Of a DNA stretch of 64,000 nt, positions 37,020 through 49,059 are shown one piece after another (within the stretch, counting starts at the first letter, position 1; the number at the start of each line of letters is the position of its first letter). The stretch is taken from positions 57,226,001 through 57,290,000 of the forward strand of contig OZ231127.1 in NCBI GenBank assembly GCA_965153355.1. Reading direction: 5' to 3'. Below the pieces are notes generated by a model. That model worked only from the letters and a program-made list of their open reading frames with translations, did no database searches and was not told the DNA's origin. Source of the stretch: Flaccisagitta enflata. Taxonomy: Eukaryota > Chaetognatha > Sagittoidea > Aphragmophora. The position numbers and the translations under genes were made by a program.

Positions 37020-37374
37020 CAAAGCATTGGGATATTGCATCAACATCTCAAAGCTAAGAATATGTTTAAAAAAAGGTTTAACTTTCTGGTTTTTGCTATT
37101 TCAAAATTCTATACATCATACAATCAGCAGCTATTGCCACACTGTTCAACTATTCTTTCAAAGTTCAAGAAAGAAAAACTATGATTTTTAGTTTATAAGA
37201 AACTAAAAAATGCTGTATTTTTATTATCATTATTAAGCTACCAATGCTATATTTCCAAGCCAATTTTTATAATCTGATTTAAATTGTACGTAGTACAGTG
37301 TACAACATGCCTAGGGGATTCAAAACACTTGGCCTTTTTTTCCACCAAGGGTTTATTCCTGGGATGCGTGACTT
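37020..37374. other. Nothing recognised
   Basis: AT-rich, no supported gene. Confidence 0.5.
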
Positions 37375-37476
37375 CCCCTAGGTCGCGGAAGGGTGGACAG
37401 GAGCGGAAAACAGATGTGATCGACCGAACGACCGTCACGGCAAGTTCTAGAGTCGCGTGTCCGCGACCAAAAAGAA
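37375..37476 (+). mobile_element. HINE-like family A fragment
   Basis: GGTCGCGGAAGGGTGGACAG at left, a GACCGAACGACC core, and the hairpin GTCGCGTGTCCGCGACC with A's at right. Confidence 0.7.
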
Positions 37477-37689
37477 AGGCGGGAGGGAAATGGGGGATGG
37501 AACAGTTTAAGCTGGTCAGCAAAGAAAAAAAAATATGAGAAGTGCTTGAATGGAAAGTCGAAAGATTAATCGCTCGAAAATCTAAAGAAGTAGCGAATGA
37601 AGAGGAAGAAGTAGACCGTTGAAGGTAAAGAAGGTGGAGGAAACAGGAGGAGAAGTAGGAAAAGAAATAAAATAGAAGAAGAGGAAGAA

Positions 37690-37878
37690 AAGGCAGAGGA
37701 AGTAAAAGTAGAGGAAGAAGAAGAAGAAGAAGAAGAAGAAGAAGAAGAAGAAGAAGAAGAAGAAGAAGAAGAAGAAGAAGAAGGAGAAGAAGAAGAAGAA
37801 GAAGAAGCGGAGAAAATTGGAGAAGAAGAAGAAAAAGAAGAAGAAGAAGAAGAAGAAGAATAAGCGGAGAAAAATGGA

Positions 37879-37913
<35 letters not shown>

Positions 37914-38245
37914 AGAAGAAGAAGAAGAAGAATAAGCTGAGAAAAATGGAGAAGAAGAAGAATCATAAGAAGTAATAAAAGTAGAGGAAATGAAAGAAGA
38001 AGAAGAAGAAGAGGAAGAAGTAGAGATGAAAGAAGAAAAAGAAGAAACGGAAGCAGAAGAAGAAGAACAACAACAACAACAAGAAGAAGAAGAAGAAGAA
38101 ACGGAAGAAGAACAAGAAGAAAGAGAAGAAGAAAGAGAAGAAGAAAGAGAAGAAGAAAGAGAAGAAGAAGAAGAAGAAGAAGAAGAAGAAGAAGAAGAAG
38201 AAGAAGAAGAAGAAGAAGAAGAAGAAGAAGAAGAAGAAGAAATTA
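37690..38245. repeat. Long (GAA)n purine tract
   Basis: About 550 bp of GAA with AAT, GCGGA and GAGAAA interruptions and a (CAA)5 island at 38069. The 434-codon poly-S/poly-L - strand frame through it is an artefact. Confidence 0.96.
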
Positions 38246-38294
38246 GGAAATGAGAGGGAAAAGGATAAAAAGAACAAGGCGATGACAAAGCAAG

Positions 38295-38295
<1 letters not shown>

Positions 38296-38351
<56 letters not shown>

Positions 38352-38352
38352 C
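38296..38352. repeat. (CAA)n microsatellite
   Basis: About 18 units. Confidence 0.97.
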
Positions 38353-38663
38353 CACTGCATCTTAAGTGAAAAAAGGAAAGACATAAAAAGAAGAGGGGTC
38401 AAATAAATGAAGCCGTTGGATAAATAGATGGCGTCAGAATCATAGATGTGGAAAAAAAAGGGCAAAGAAAGGCGGCAAAGGTCTGCCGTTGAAAGGCCGA
38501 GAAGCGACGACCGACCGACCAAGCAAATGGAGAAAGCCGACCAAGCAGAGGCTAATAACCTGCCTAATAAATGCCGAAGTCCTGCAGAGAGGAAGAATAA
38601 GGCATAAGGTGAATGCCGGCCCTCCAGATGGCAAAGATAGCCGGCCCAGCAGAATGCACAAAA

Positions 38664-38846
38664 AACAAGGCCGGATACGGCTACCGAAGTCACGTGCGGA
38701 TGGGCAGGGGCCATATTTGCGGTCACTAGACCATTTGGGCTGGAGCAGTGAGATCCAAAAAAAAGTAAAGTGTGACCAACTGACCGACCGACCGACCGAC
38801 CGACCGACAAAGTAGGGTGTAGAGTCGCGTGCACTCGACTAAAAAA
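38664..38846 (+). mobile_element. HINE-like family A element
   Basis: AACAAGGCCGGATACGGCTA, subterminal AGTCACGTGCGGATGGGCAG, a (GACC)n core (38780-38807), and the hairpin AGTCGCGTGCACTCGACT plus an A-run. Confidence 0.85.
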
Positions 38847-40375
<1,529 letters not shown>

Positions 40376-40532
40376 GTTATCGTCATCTTCGTCATCGTCA
40401 CTAACTTCGTCATCATCGTCGATAGCGTCGTTGTCACCCTCCTATCATCATCATCATCATCATCACCATCATCATCATCATTATCATCATCATCATTATT
40501 ATCATCATCATCAGTATCATCATCATCACCAA
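40376..40532. repeat. (CGTCAT)/(ATC)n trinucleotide array
   Basis: TCGTCATCG-type units grade into about 30 CAT units. It resembles in style the Ser codons of the 32-kb exon, but has no splice signals. Confidence 0.9.
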
Positions 40533-40620
40533 AGTTTGAGTAAAAACAAGGTCATTACTCTTTAGACATCTTAGATGTGGATGAGTCATTAGACCAGTCG
40601 TGTGCGTGGGCACTTTAAGA

Positions 40621-40767
40621 AACAAGGCCGGATACACGGCAATCCAGTCGCGGACGGTTTGGCAGGAGCAACAATGCGAAAACCGCTCGGTATTCAAAAA
40701 TGTGACCGACCGACGTACCGACCGACCGACCGGGCAAGGTGTAGAGTCGCGCGTCCCCGATTAAAAA
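40621..40767 (+). mobile_element. HINE-like family A element
   Basis: AACAAGGCCGGATACACGGC, AGTCGCGGACGGTTTGGCAG, a (GACC)n core, and a degraded hairpin AGTCGCGCGTCCCCGATT. Confidence 0.8.
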
Positions 40768-40814
40768 CTTGGGCAGATAGACAGACGAACAGACAGACAG
40801 ACTAAGTTTTTTCA

Positions 40815-41640
40815 GTTGCGGACACGTAACTCTATATGAGGCTTTGTCCGTCCGTCCGTCAGTCCGTTGGTCCGTTGGTGGGCACGAGTCGAAAAGTGGG
40901 AAAACTACAGTACAATGGGAGCAATAGCGACCTAGACTGGAGGATAGATTTTAGGTATCTTAATTTTATCTATTTCATAAAATATTTGAGATCTAGGCTA
41001 ATTAAAGATTGCTCTATTGAGTGAATATATTTGCTTCTCTTAAACTTCAATTTGTGACTTGACCTGATCAAGACTTCATTTTTCAAGGTTCTAACCTATT
41101 TTATCAGATCAGGCAAAAAATTTTATATAGTTTTGAAAAAAAATCAGCTCAATTGGACCATTCTTACAGGTTCTAGGGCTATATTTAATAAACAAAAGTT
41201 ATGCAAATTAGCTTTTGGGTAAAACTTAAAATAGCTATAAAACCTGTAAAAATGAACCGACTGACCTGATTTTTTTTTCAAAACCATATAAAATTTTCCA
41301 CTTGATCTATTGAGATAGGTTAGAACTTTAAAAAAAGAAGTCTTGATGAGGTCAAGTCACAAGTTGAAGTTTGAGAGATGCAAACATTTACACTCAATAG
41401 AGCAATTTTTAATTAGCGTAAATCACAAATATTTTATGATACAAATAAAATTAAGATACCTAAAATCTATCCTCCAGTCTAGGTCGTCATTGTTCCCATC
41501 GTACTGTAGCATTAAAGAAGCTTTTTTGTGTAAGTGTCTGTGTTGGAAGGGGGGTTGAGTGGGGCATTGGGTGTGGATGGGGGTTGGCTACCCCTGCCCA
41601 CCCGTCCGCAACGATATTTTGACCCCGCGTCACTTGTTCA
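40815..41640 (-). mobile_element. HINE-like family B element split by a MITE
   Basis: Hairpin AGTTGCGGACACGTAACT and a (GTCC)n core to 40905. It resumes at 41509 with GCTTTTTTGTGTAAGTG and ends GTCCGCAACGATATTTTGAC with CGCGTCACTTGTTC. The MITE at 40908-41506 lies between. Confidence 0.85.
40908..41506. mobile_element. TA-flanked foldback MITE, 599 bp, near-complete hairpin
   Basis: Arms of about 290 bp from CAGTACAATGGGAGCAAT and its inverse ATTGTTCCCATCGTACTG. Shared inner blocks are CCTAGACTGGAGGATAG, ATTTTAGGTATCTTAATTTT and AACTTCAA. TA at 40906-40907 and 41507-41508. Tc1/mariner-like; no coding. Confidence 0.88.
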
Positions 41641-41706
41641 AAAGACCTTTTCAAGAATAGGCAGTTTACTCCAAGATTCTTTTCTAACGTTCAATTTCAT
41701 AGAACT

Positions 41707-42233
41707 GGTCATCCAAGGATCGCACATGGTTAGCGGTACCCGATGCCCTGCTAGGAGTGATCCAGTGAAAAAAGTGGAATGAAAGCAGGGCAGCGGCCCC
41801 AAAGGGCCGATGTCCTGTAGAACATGGGGGAATTTCCATACGTCCTGAGGGGGCATATTTCAGGCCTTGGATGACTGATTAAGGCCGCTGAAGGCATATT
41901 TGAAGGCTGGAGGGCAGAATTAAGGCTTGGAGAGCCAATTTCAGGTTTGGAGGGCAAATTTAAGCCATGAAGGGCTGATTTTATGCTTGGAGGGCTAGTT
42001 GAAGGTCTGGAAGGCAGATTTGAGGTCTGGAGGTCAGATTTGAGGTGGGGGGCTGATTTGAGGGCTGGTCTGAGGGCTAAATTGAGGGTTGGGAGGGCAA
42101 ATTTGAGGGCTGGGAGGGCAAATTTGAGGCCAATGGGGGGGAAGGACGGAAGGACGGACAGAAGGACGGACATATGGAAATTCCCCCCTGTGTTCTACAT
42201 GACATCGGCCCTTTGAGGCCGCTGCCCAAAAAG
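41707..42233. mobile_element. Family D element
   Basis: Tail GTCATCCAAGGATCGCACAT, a hairpin block at 41788-41850, ~21-bp core units (GGAGGGCAAATTTGAGGCTG type, 41860-42130), (GGAC)n, and an inverse block ending GCTGCCCAAAAAG. Confidence 0.88.
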
Positions 42234-42235
42234 CA

Positions 42236-42333
42236 ATAAAAAGCCCCTAAAACGGCTTTGTGACGGACGGACGGACAGACCGACGGATGACCGGAAAATT
42301 AGCAAAAAGAGTTGCGTAGCACGCAACTAAAAA
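42236..42333 (+). mobile_element. HINE-like family A/B fragment
   Basis: A (GACG)n core and the hairpin AGTTGCGTAGCACGCAACT with an A-run. The non-palindromic end is missing. It abuts the D element. Confidence 0.7.
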
Positions 42334-42451
42334 GGGAGCAGGATTTCATGGGATTTCAAGGGGGATAAAATTCTGCATTCTAGGCAACATTTTCTTAATT
42401 GTTTCTGAAACAACAAAGGAACAACGAGATCGGAGAGAAACACAGAAAAAA

Positions 42452-42454
<3 letters not shown>

Positions 42455-42509
<55 letters not shown>

Positions 42510-42515
42510 GAGAGA
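42455..42515. repeat. (GA)n microsatellite
   Basis: About 24 GA units plus a GATAGAGA tail. Confidence 0.96.
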
Positions 42516-42849
42516 AAGAGATTGCAGACAGACTAGATGAGCATTTCATGATTTCTCAATAGGATGATCGGCAGCGACTTGGATTGATATTGATACGCGT
42601 TAAGGACAGACTACGGTTACAGCGGATATAAGCAAAGACATGCTACAGTTAGTTTTTCATTCTTAAGTCTGAAGAAGAACTTTTTAAGCATCGATGCATC
42701 AGTTCGGTTAAAAACGCTAATTTTCTTCGCTGATCGATGTTACGCTCGTTTCTTTACAGTTATAGTCTTCGCTTGAAAGTAATGAAGTTTTCAAACAAAG
42801 TGAATTGAGAAATTCAGGGTAGAAAAATAGGTTGAAAGCGTACTAATGA

Positions 42850-42894
42850 CGAGAGAGAGAGAGAGTGAGTGAGAGTGAGAGTGAGAGAGAGTGT

Positions 42895-42973
<79 letters not shown>

Positions 42974-43050
42974 AAAGCGGGAGCGTGAGTGAGAGCAAAA
43001 GCAAGAGCGGAAGCAAGAACAAAAGCAAAAGAGAAAACGATTGCGTGAGC
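42850..43050. repeat. (GA)n then (GAGCRAAAGC)n, left part of the Academ target
   Basis: A GA array followed by degenerate AGAGCAAAAGCAAGAGC units. The same repeat resumes at 45836 after the Academ-like element. Confidence 0.9.
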
Positions 43051-43053
43051 TAA

Positions 43054-43386
43054 TAGAGGAGGGATTTTAGCAAATAACCAGACCGGACCTTAGAAGAATT
43101 GTATCCCTGTTTTTTTTTTTTGTGGTTTTGCACTGTACATAGTGTCTACTGAGCTAAGAAAAGAAGTTGACTGAAAAAATATCAATGCAAAGCGGTTGGT
43201 TGGGATGTTTGTAAGTACATATGAAATAGGCGAAATTTCGCCAAAATCAATTTTTTAAAAATAAAGAAATAAGTACAAAAATAAAAAAAACTTTATATAT
43301 GAAGTAAAAATTTCATATCAATACTTAGCTAAGATATCTTTTTATGTCATGATGTTCTCTCATGATGTTAAGGTGTGCTGGAATAG
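43054..43386 (+). repeat. Left terminal inverted repeat of the Academ-like element
   Basis: Pairs with 45511-45832. Shared blocks include GTGGTTTTGCACTGTACATA, GCAAAGCGGTTGGTTGGGAT and AAATTTCATATCAATA. Just inside it (43388-43466) is a fragment of HINE-like family A, with GACGGACTGACG repeats and an imperfect terminal hairpin. Confidence 0.9.
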
Positions 43387-43539
43387 TGCGTCAGACGGAC
43401 AGACGGACTGACGGACTGACGGACTGACGGACCATGGTGTAAAGTAATGTGTCAGCGACTAAAAACCTAAAAAAATATGGATTTCTGACCAACTGAAATT
43501 AATGCTATGATCAACCAACCAAACAACCAGCCTTTCAAG

Positions 43540-45347
43540 TACCCTTTGTAAATCAGTTGGCTATGTGTATACTATCATGAGTTTCCTAGGTCCCATAGGA
43601 CATTTGATGTCTAATTCTGGCTTGGAGAATATCTTGGAAACTGGGCACAACAATTACACAAAATCAGGAAACAGAGATGGGGCTATCCAGGATAAGTCAT
43701 GATCGGAAGGATACACGCCTTGTGGCCAAATTCTTACAAGAAAGAAACCAATCTTAGTATGGAGATGTGTTCTGCAATATTGCCATTGGTGTTCATGCAC
43801 ACTCATCAGTCAATGTCGATAATGCTGCAGCAATCGGTGACCACATACTAGAAAAGATGGTTGGAGAGAAAGTGAGTGATTTTTCTTTCAAGAAGAAAGA
43901 TCAGGCTGTAACTATGGGTTCCAAAAATGATGTCAAAGTAGATGGAGATATTGTGCAATTTGAGCCACATATCTTGTTTCAAAAGCTTGCTGTGGCAGCT
44001 GAAAGGAGTGACAGTATCGATCCTGAAACTATTTTCAAGTATGAATTAATCACCATTCCAAAGGCTTTTGCAAAAACACCTGAATTTCTGCATGAAGTCC
44101 AAAAATCCACTCTTGCTGACGCAATATGGTCAACTGTTAATCACAATGCAGCCTCTGTCCCAGATGGTGTCAGGTATGTACTAGATGGAGGTGCTCTCCT
44201 ACACAGGTTTCCTTGGTCACGTGGCTCTACTTATGAAGGCATTTTAGAAACCTGCAGCAATTATGTAGGCACCAACTATGGAGAAGCTGTGGTGGTTTTT
44301 GATGGTTACAAAGAATTTACAACCAAAGATATGACTCACAAGTGCAGTCTGAAGGGGAAAAAGGGAGTGAGTGTTACATTCAGTCTGGACATGAGTCTTA
44401 GTGTCACAAAAGAGGCATTCCTTAGTGACCCAAAAAACAAACAGCAATTCATCGATTTTCTTGGCACAAAGCTCACAAATCAAGGTAGCCATGTTTTCCA
44501 TGACCAAGCAGATGCGGACCTGTTCATTGTTCAAAAGGCAATTGAGTCTGCAGAATTCATGGATACAGTATTTATTGGAGATGATACAGACTTACTCGTA
44601 GTCTTGTTACACCACATGCCTCCACACAGCAAGAATATCTTTTTTGCCTCAGATTGCAAAAAAAATACAAAAGGACGAGTGTGGAACATTAAAGAGGTCC
44701 AAGCAAAACTGGGCACTTTTGTATGCAAACACATACCATTTCTGCATGCATTTTTAGGTTGTGACACAACATCATGTTTGTTTGTGATAGAAAAAGGGTC
44801 CATTCTCAAAAAATTCAAGGAAAATAAATCCCTTCAGCAAGCAGCAACAGTTTTTGACATTTCAATGCCACTAAGGCCCAAATTGACAAAGCTGGCGAAG
44901 CTGCATTTATGGTGATGTACAATGGAAAGAAATCAGATACCTTGGATAGCCTTCGATACAAAAAGTATTGTGACAAGGTGGCTACAATCTTGACACAAGT
45001 GGACCCAAAATCATTGCATCCAACCTCTGCTGCTGCTAAATTTCATAGCAGGCGAGTGTTTTTGCAAGTAAATCAATGGAAAGATCCCCAATGTGATTTG
45101 CTAGCTGAGGAGTGGGGATGGGTCCTCAAAGACACAGGGTTGCATCCGGTACTGACAGATATGCCACCAGCTCCTGCTGAGCTTTAAAAGATCATAATGT
45201 GCAACTGATTGTGGAACTGCTCGATGCACCCGCAAAAAACATGGAGTGAAATGCTCAATGGCTTGCGGGCATTGTCGTGGCTCCTCATGTTCAAATACAA
45301 TTGCTTTTGTAGAAGATGAAGATAACAGCGACTCTGGAGAAGACTAG
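43540..45347 (+). pseudogene. Broken FEN1/XPG (PIN-like) nuclease with CXC-type Cys-rich tail
   Basis: The longest open part is 43767-44915, followed by a second frame to 45187 and a Cys-rich third frame to the TAG at 45345. Visible motifs are acidic metal-site candidates DGGALL, VVVFDGY, ADADLFIV and GDDTDLLVVL, then HAFLGCDTTS, which parallels the GCDY motif before the H2TH of FEN1/XPG nucleases. The tail has the spacing CxxxxCTRKKHGVKCSMACGHC of a CXC (tesmin/TSO1-like) motif. Upstream, SNSGLENILET and DRKDTRLVAKFLQERN look like further N-terminal pieces in two frames. Lesions: an in-frame TAG near 43754, a frameshift near 44855-44866, TAA at 45185 and a frameshift near 45205. An AATAAA lies at about 45354. 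It sits between long inverted repeats and is the cargo of a transposon. The nuclease assignment is from motif order, not a search. Confidence 0.72.
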
Positions 45348-45510
45348 AATCAAATAAATTGATGTATTAACAAGTTTTTACAGCTTTTTGTCATTGTTCC
45401 AATAGATTATTTTTTTACCATCATAACATTGTTTTTTTTTTGAGATATGAAAGATGTAAAAGATAAGAGAGATGAGTCAACATTTATAGTGTATAGGAAG
45501 CAGTTGACGA

Positions 45511-45832
45511 GCTACTCCAGGACACCTCTACATCTTGAGATGACATTTTAACATAAAAAGATATCTTAGCTAAATATTGATATGAAATTTATACTTTACA
45601 TGTTAAGTTTTTCCTGTTATTTCATTTATTTCTTGTTTTTTGGAAGATCGATTTTGGCGAATTTTCGCCTATTTCACATGTACTTACAAACATCCCAACC
45701 AACCGCTTTGCATTAATATTTTTTCAGTCAACATCTTTTCTTAGCTCACTAGACACTATGTACAGTGCAAAACCACCAAAAAACCCAGGGATACAATCTT
45801 TCTAAGGTGGTTTTTGTCAAATCCCTCCTCTA
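45511..45832 (-). repeat. Right terminal inverted repeat of the Academ-like element
   Basis: Reverse complement of the left arm, with scattered substitutions and small indels. It ends CCCTCCTCTA immediately before the TAA duplication. Confidence 0.9.
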
Positions 45833-45835
45833 TAA

Positions 45836-46185
45836 AGCGAGAGCGAGAGCGAAAGCATGAGCAAGAGCAAGAGGAGCAAAAGTGAGGGTGATTCGAGGAG
45901 CAAACAACAATTAGACACCTAAAATGTAAAAAAAAAAGAAAGACTCAGCAGCAAAAAAAGAGAAGGGAGTGGGAGTTAGATTGAAAGCGAGAGTGAGAGC
46001 CAAGACGGGAGCAAAAGTGAGAGCTAAAGTGGGAGCAAATGTGAGAGGGAAAGTGAAAGCAAAAGCCAAAGTGAGAGCGAGAGCGATAGCGATAGCTAGA
46101 GCAAGTGCGAGAGCAAGAGCGATAGCAAGAGCAAAAATGGGAGCGAAAATGGGAGCGAAAACGACAGCAATGCGAGGAGTAAAGA
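45836..46185. repeat. Degenerate (GAGCGAGAGCRAAA)n, right part of the Academ target
   Basis: Hexamer-type AGAGCG/AAAGCA units to about 46180. The 131-codon Lys/Arg/Ala frame over it is a repeat translation. Confidence 0.88.
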
Positions 46186-46439
46186 ATAGCAAAGTTTTGA
46201 AGGAGAGATATATCGCAAAAGATAGACAGCAACCAGGGGTGGGGGGGGGGATAAAATCAAAGGGTCTGGAGCTAGAGAAGAAAATCAAAGCATGGAAAAG
46301 AAGAAAAAACAAAATTTTAAAAGATTTTACACTTTTGGCAGTTACAAAAGATAGTATTTGATTACTACAACACTATTTTACACTATTCTGACTATATTCC
46401 TACCATGTTTATACTCTACGGGATAGAAAAACAAATGAT

Positions 46440-46515
46440 TTTTGTCTGGGCGGGGAAGGAAATCAAAGACCGGGGGGGGGGGAAGAAATCAAAAGTCGCT
46501 CAACTTTATACACCC
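46440..46515. repeat. hAT-like MITE end (relative of 5200-6012)
   Basis: GAAATCAAAAGTCGCTCAAC and TTTATACACCCC match the right end of the 5.2-kb element. The left end was not found. Confidence 0.6.
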
Positions 46516-46667
46516 CCAACAGTAACAGAAACGACCATCGACAGACCTTTACCAACGCAAAGACAGACAGAAGTATAAAACCAGATGGAAAGCAGCGAGA
46601 CAAATAGACACTCAAAGTTATCGCGATAAAGTGCAGAGGAGAAAAAGAAACGACCAGAAAACTTTTT

Positions 46668-46846
46668 TAGTCGCGTGCACGCGACTCTATGACCCACTCT
46701 GTCCGTCTGTCGGTCTGTCGGTCTGTCGGTCTGTCGGTCACACTTAGCTTTTTTAGCCGATTTTAGCCGATCGGTCACGCTTAGTTTTTTTCGCCGCTCC
46801 GGCCCACCCGCACGCTACTTCGGCTCGTGTATACGGCCTTGTTTTT
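46668..46846 (-). mobile_element. HINE-like family A element
   Basis: Perfect palindrome AGTCGCGTGCACGCGACT, a (GTCG/GTCT)n core, then CGCACGCTACTTCGG and GTATACGGCCTTGTTTT. Confidence 0.85.
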
Positions 46847-46949
46847 CTCTCTTTTGTTCGCTTCTTGCAAATGACGTCTAATGACGAAAAGAGGCTAACG
46901 CAGGGGAGGGATGGAAAAAAAAAATACCGAGAAAAGGAAAAAGAATGCC

Positions 46950-47040
46950 GCAAAAGCGTTTGATGGTTGGCGGTACACGTGATCTCTGAGTATCTATAAA
47001 TGAGAATGAAAACATGAAAGGGCAGCGGTATTCATTGGGC
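46950..47040. mobile_element. Family D tail scrap
   Basis: CGCAAAAGCGTTTGATGGTT, GGCGGTACACG and GGGCAGCGGTATTCATTGGG match the tail and first hairpin arm of the 17.6-kb D copy. Confidence 0.6.
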
Positions 47041-47132
47041 TGAAATGATGGCAAGTGCAACAATCCATCCTGTATAAAACTCATACAATTATTCAAATAA
47101 GAAACATTAAAGTCTTTTAGAACTGTTTTTTT

Positions 47133-47300
47133 TTAGTTGCGTGCTACGCGACTCTACAACCCGCTTGGTCCGTCCGTCCGTCTGTCCGTCCGTCCGTCCG
47201 TCCGTTCGTCCGTCCGTCCGTCCGTCCGTCCGTCCGTCCGTCCGTCCGTCCGTAACACTTTACTTTTTTTGGGTTTTTGCGGTCTTTGGCCTCAGTGCCA
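47133..47300 (-). mobile_element. HINE-like family A element, truncated
   Basis: Hairpin AGTTGCGTGCTACGCGACT, about 21 GTCC units (47167-47253), then CACTTTACTTTTTTTGGG. It stops near 47300, where an AAAG array starts. Confidence 0.82.
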
Positions 47301-47318
47301 AAAAAAATCACAAAGGAA

Positions 47319-47417
47319 AGACAGAAAGAAAGAAAGAAAGAGAGAAAGAAAAAAAGAAAAAAAGAAAAAAAGAAAAAAAGAAAAAAAGAAAAAAAGAAAA
47401 AAAGAAAAAAAGAAAAA

Positions 47418-47464
<47 letters not shown>

Positions 47465-47482
47465 GGAGAAAGAAAGAAAGAC
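47319..47482. repeat. (AAAG)/(AAAAAG)n microsatellite
   Basis: Mixed AAAG and AAAAAG units; open in several frames as a Lys/Arg/Glu repeat. Confidence 0.97.
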
Positions 47483-47682
47483 TGTGAGAGTAAGAAAAAA
47501 TGACAGAAAGAGGAATGGTGCGCGTGACACCATGTGCTTTGCTCGATTCTTAATCTTTGGACAAACCCAAGGTCATAGAATGGACTGAGAGAATTAGGAA
47601 GACAAATCCCCCATCGCAAGATCCTTAGCTAATGATCAGAATGAAAGACTTCTTTTCTTTTTTCCCTAACCTATTTTCTCAC

Positions 47683-47683
<1 letters not shown>

Positions 47684-47721
<38 letters not shown>

Positions 47722-47722
47722 G
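47684..47722 (+). promoter_or_regulatory. 3' splice site whose pyrimidine tract is a (CT)n microsatellite
   Basis: About 17 CT units end in CTGCAG at 47717-47722, right at the border of the 112-nt exon. The microsatellite itself forms the polypyrimidine tract. Confidence 0.6.
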
Positions 47723-47834
47723 TGACACTACGGTGTACATCGTCGTCACCGGCCATCTGGACGAAAGTACAACCAAACAGCAAGATCGAATACCTTTTTG
47801 TCGGGACTCAGCCAGCTGTGGAAACCGTCAACAG
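47723..47834 (+). CDS. Short internal exon, immunoglobulin-like strand B-C region
   Basis: This 112-nt exon has its acceptor cag at 47720-47722, directly after a (CT)n tract, and its donor GTTAGT at 47835. It enters in phase 1 and leaves in phase 2. It reads VTLRCTSSSPAIWTKV and continues to FVGTQPAVETVN. The VTLxC motif followed about nine residues later by IW matches the B-strand Cys and C-strand Trp of an Ig fold. Entry phase equals the exit phase of the 33452 donor. Joining the two places ERVVLASTSG directly before VTLRC, as expected for Ig strand A'. The rest of the domain (F-strand YxC) was not found in this window. Confidence 0.6.
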
Positions 47835-47960
47835 GTTAGTCACGCAAAGCTCTTCTCTCGGGAAGATATGATATCATCATAGTCATACTATCAATATGCA
47901 ATATACATACTTTTTTTTACACCCAATTGAAAAAGTAGAGGAATTTTGCCAGAAATCTTT

Positions 47961-48222
47961 TTAGTCGCGTGCTACGCGACTCTATAAGCTACTTTTCGGT
48001 CTGTCTGTCCGTCAGTCCATCTGTCGGTCGGTCCATCTGTCTGTCACAAAGTTGTTTTAAAGGCTTTCAATTGCGTTTATCATGTCTCCGAATAGTGGAG
48101 AGGAACCTTGGAGTGGTAATCAGCTATTTCAAAGATCTTTTCGAAAAATATTGTTTCTGTCTGTCTGCCGAACTTTTTTTGAAAGTGCGGACGCACGCGA
48201 CTTAGGTCTAATGACCTTGTTT
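47961..48222 (-). mobile_element. HINE-like family A element
   Basis: Hairpin AGTCGCGTGCTACGCGACT, a GTCTGTCC core, a ~120-bp unique insert, then GCACGCGACTTAGG and ATGACCTTGTTT. Confidence 0.8.
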
Positions 48223-49055
48223 ACATGACTCATAAGGTATCCGAACTTTTAAGACTTCAACACTCCAATAAACCATCCCCATTCGCTCCCATTTCCGCGT
48301 TCCTGGTTGATGGAGATTCGGCCTTTTGGCCTCAACCATAATCGGGACATAGCTCATGGACATTTTTCGATGCTGTCACGAGACGACCCCGACTCACCCA
48401 CACAGTCTCTCTCTTCGCCTCGTATCACGTGTTAGGCTTACGTTATCGGGCGGTAAGCTCAGTTTGACTGCACATGCCAGCATGTACTATCTGTCCCTTA
48501 CTGCCTGTTATGTTAGTTACAGGCCGTAAGTACGCGCTAGATGCACGCGCGTGAACCAGTGCACGTTTGGAAGTCATGTGATGAATTATCACTGATGATA
48601 GAACAAAAGAGGATCGTCCATGAATCTCCATAATACGTCATCATGTCTATCATCAATTATCTCCCACATGCATAATGCTTGTGGGTCTGAGGCCAGATGT
48701 CTTCTATGCGTGCTACGATCTTGCATTCGTCGACTGTCCCAGGTCAAGAGCATTAGGAGCCTCGCCTCGCTTGGACTTAAGGGGCAGGGTTCAGAAAACG
48801 AACCATCGCTTGACTGTGCATGTCGACTGCTAGACCTTTCGAGAATGATGCATGATGCGTGTGTTTCGCATGAAAGCACCTGAAGATCAACCGCGCATCA
48901 CCTGGGTGAATGTCTCCCAACTCCTGATCAACGGATTGCGTAGAAAATTCGGAAACCCGTTTTTTGTCACGTTCTGCTATCCCCCAATAGCATCAAAGAC
49001 ACTATAGTTACGATTTCTGCATATTACGACTTCGTTTCTGGTCGTTACAGTCTAT
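48223..49055. other. Unique sequence, no gene called
   Basis: GC-richer than its surroundings, with ~90-codon frames on both strands at 48589-48883. No motif, splice pair or family found. Confidence 0.45.
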
Positions 49056-49059
49056 TTGA

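Larger units (their letters stand above)
43054..45832 (+). mobile_element. Academ-like DNA transposon copy with ~330-bp TIRs and 3-bp TSD
   Basis: The left arm (43054-43386) and right arm (45511-45832) are inverted copies at roughly 85% identity by eye. Both begin TAGAGGAGGGATTT. The flanks carry TAA on each side (43051-43053 and 45833-45835), and removing the element rejoins a continuous purine-rich repeat. The interior holds the broken FEN/XPG-CXC gene. Academ elements are reported with 3-4 bp duplications, and one branch (AcademX) with an XPG nuclease. No DDE transposase is visible in this 2.8-kb copy, so it would be non-autonomous. Confidence 0.72.

Noticed and set aside
45969-46361. 130-codon Lys/Arg/Ala-rich frame resembling a basic DNA-binding protein
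   Set aside because: Direct translation of the degenerate GAGCRAAAGC repeat.
48223-49055. Gene in the GC-richer unique block
   Set aside because: Short frames on both strands, none with motifs or matching splice pairs.
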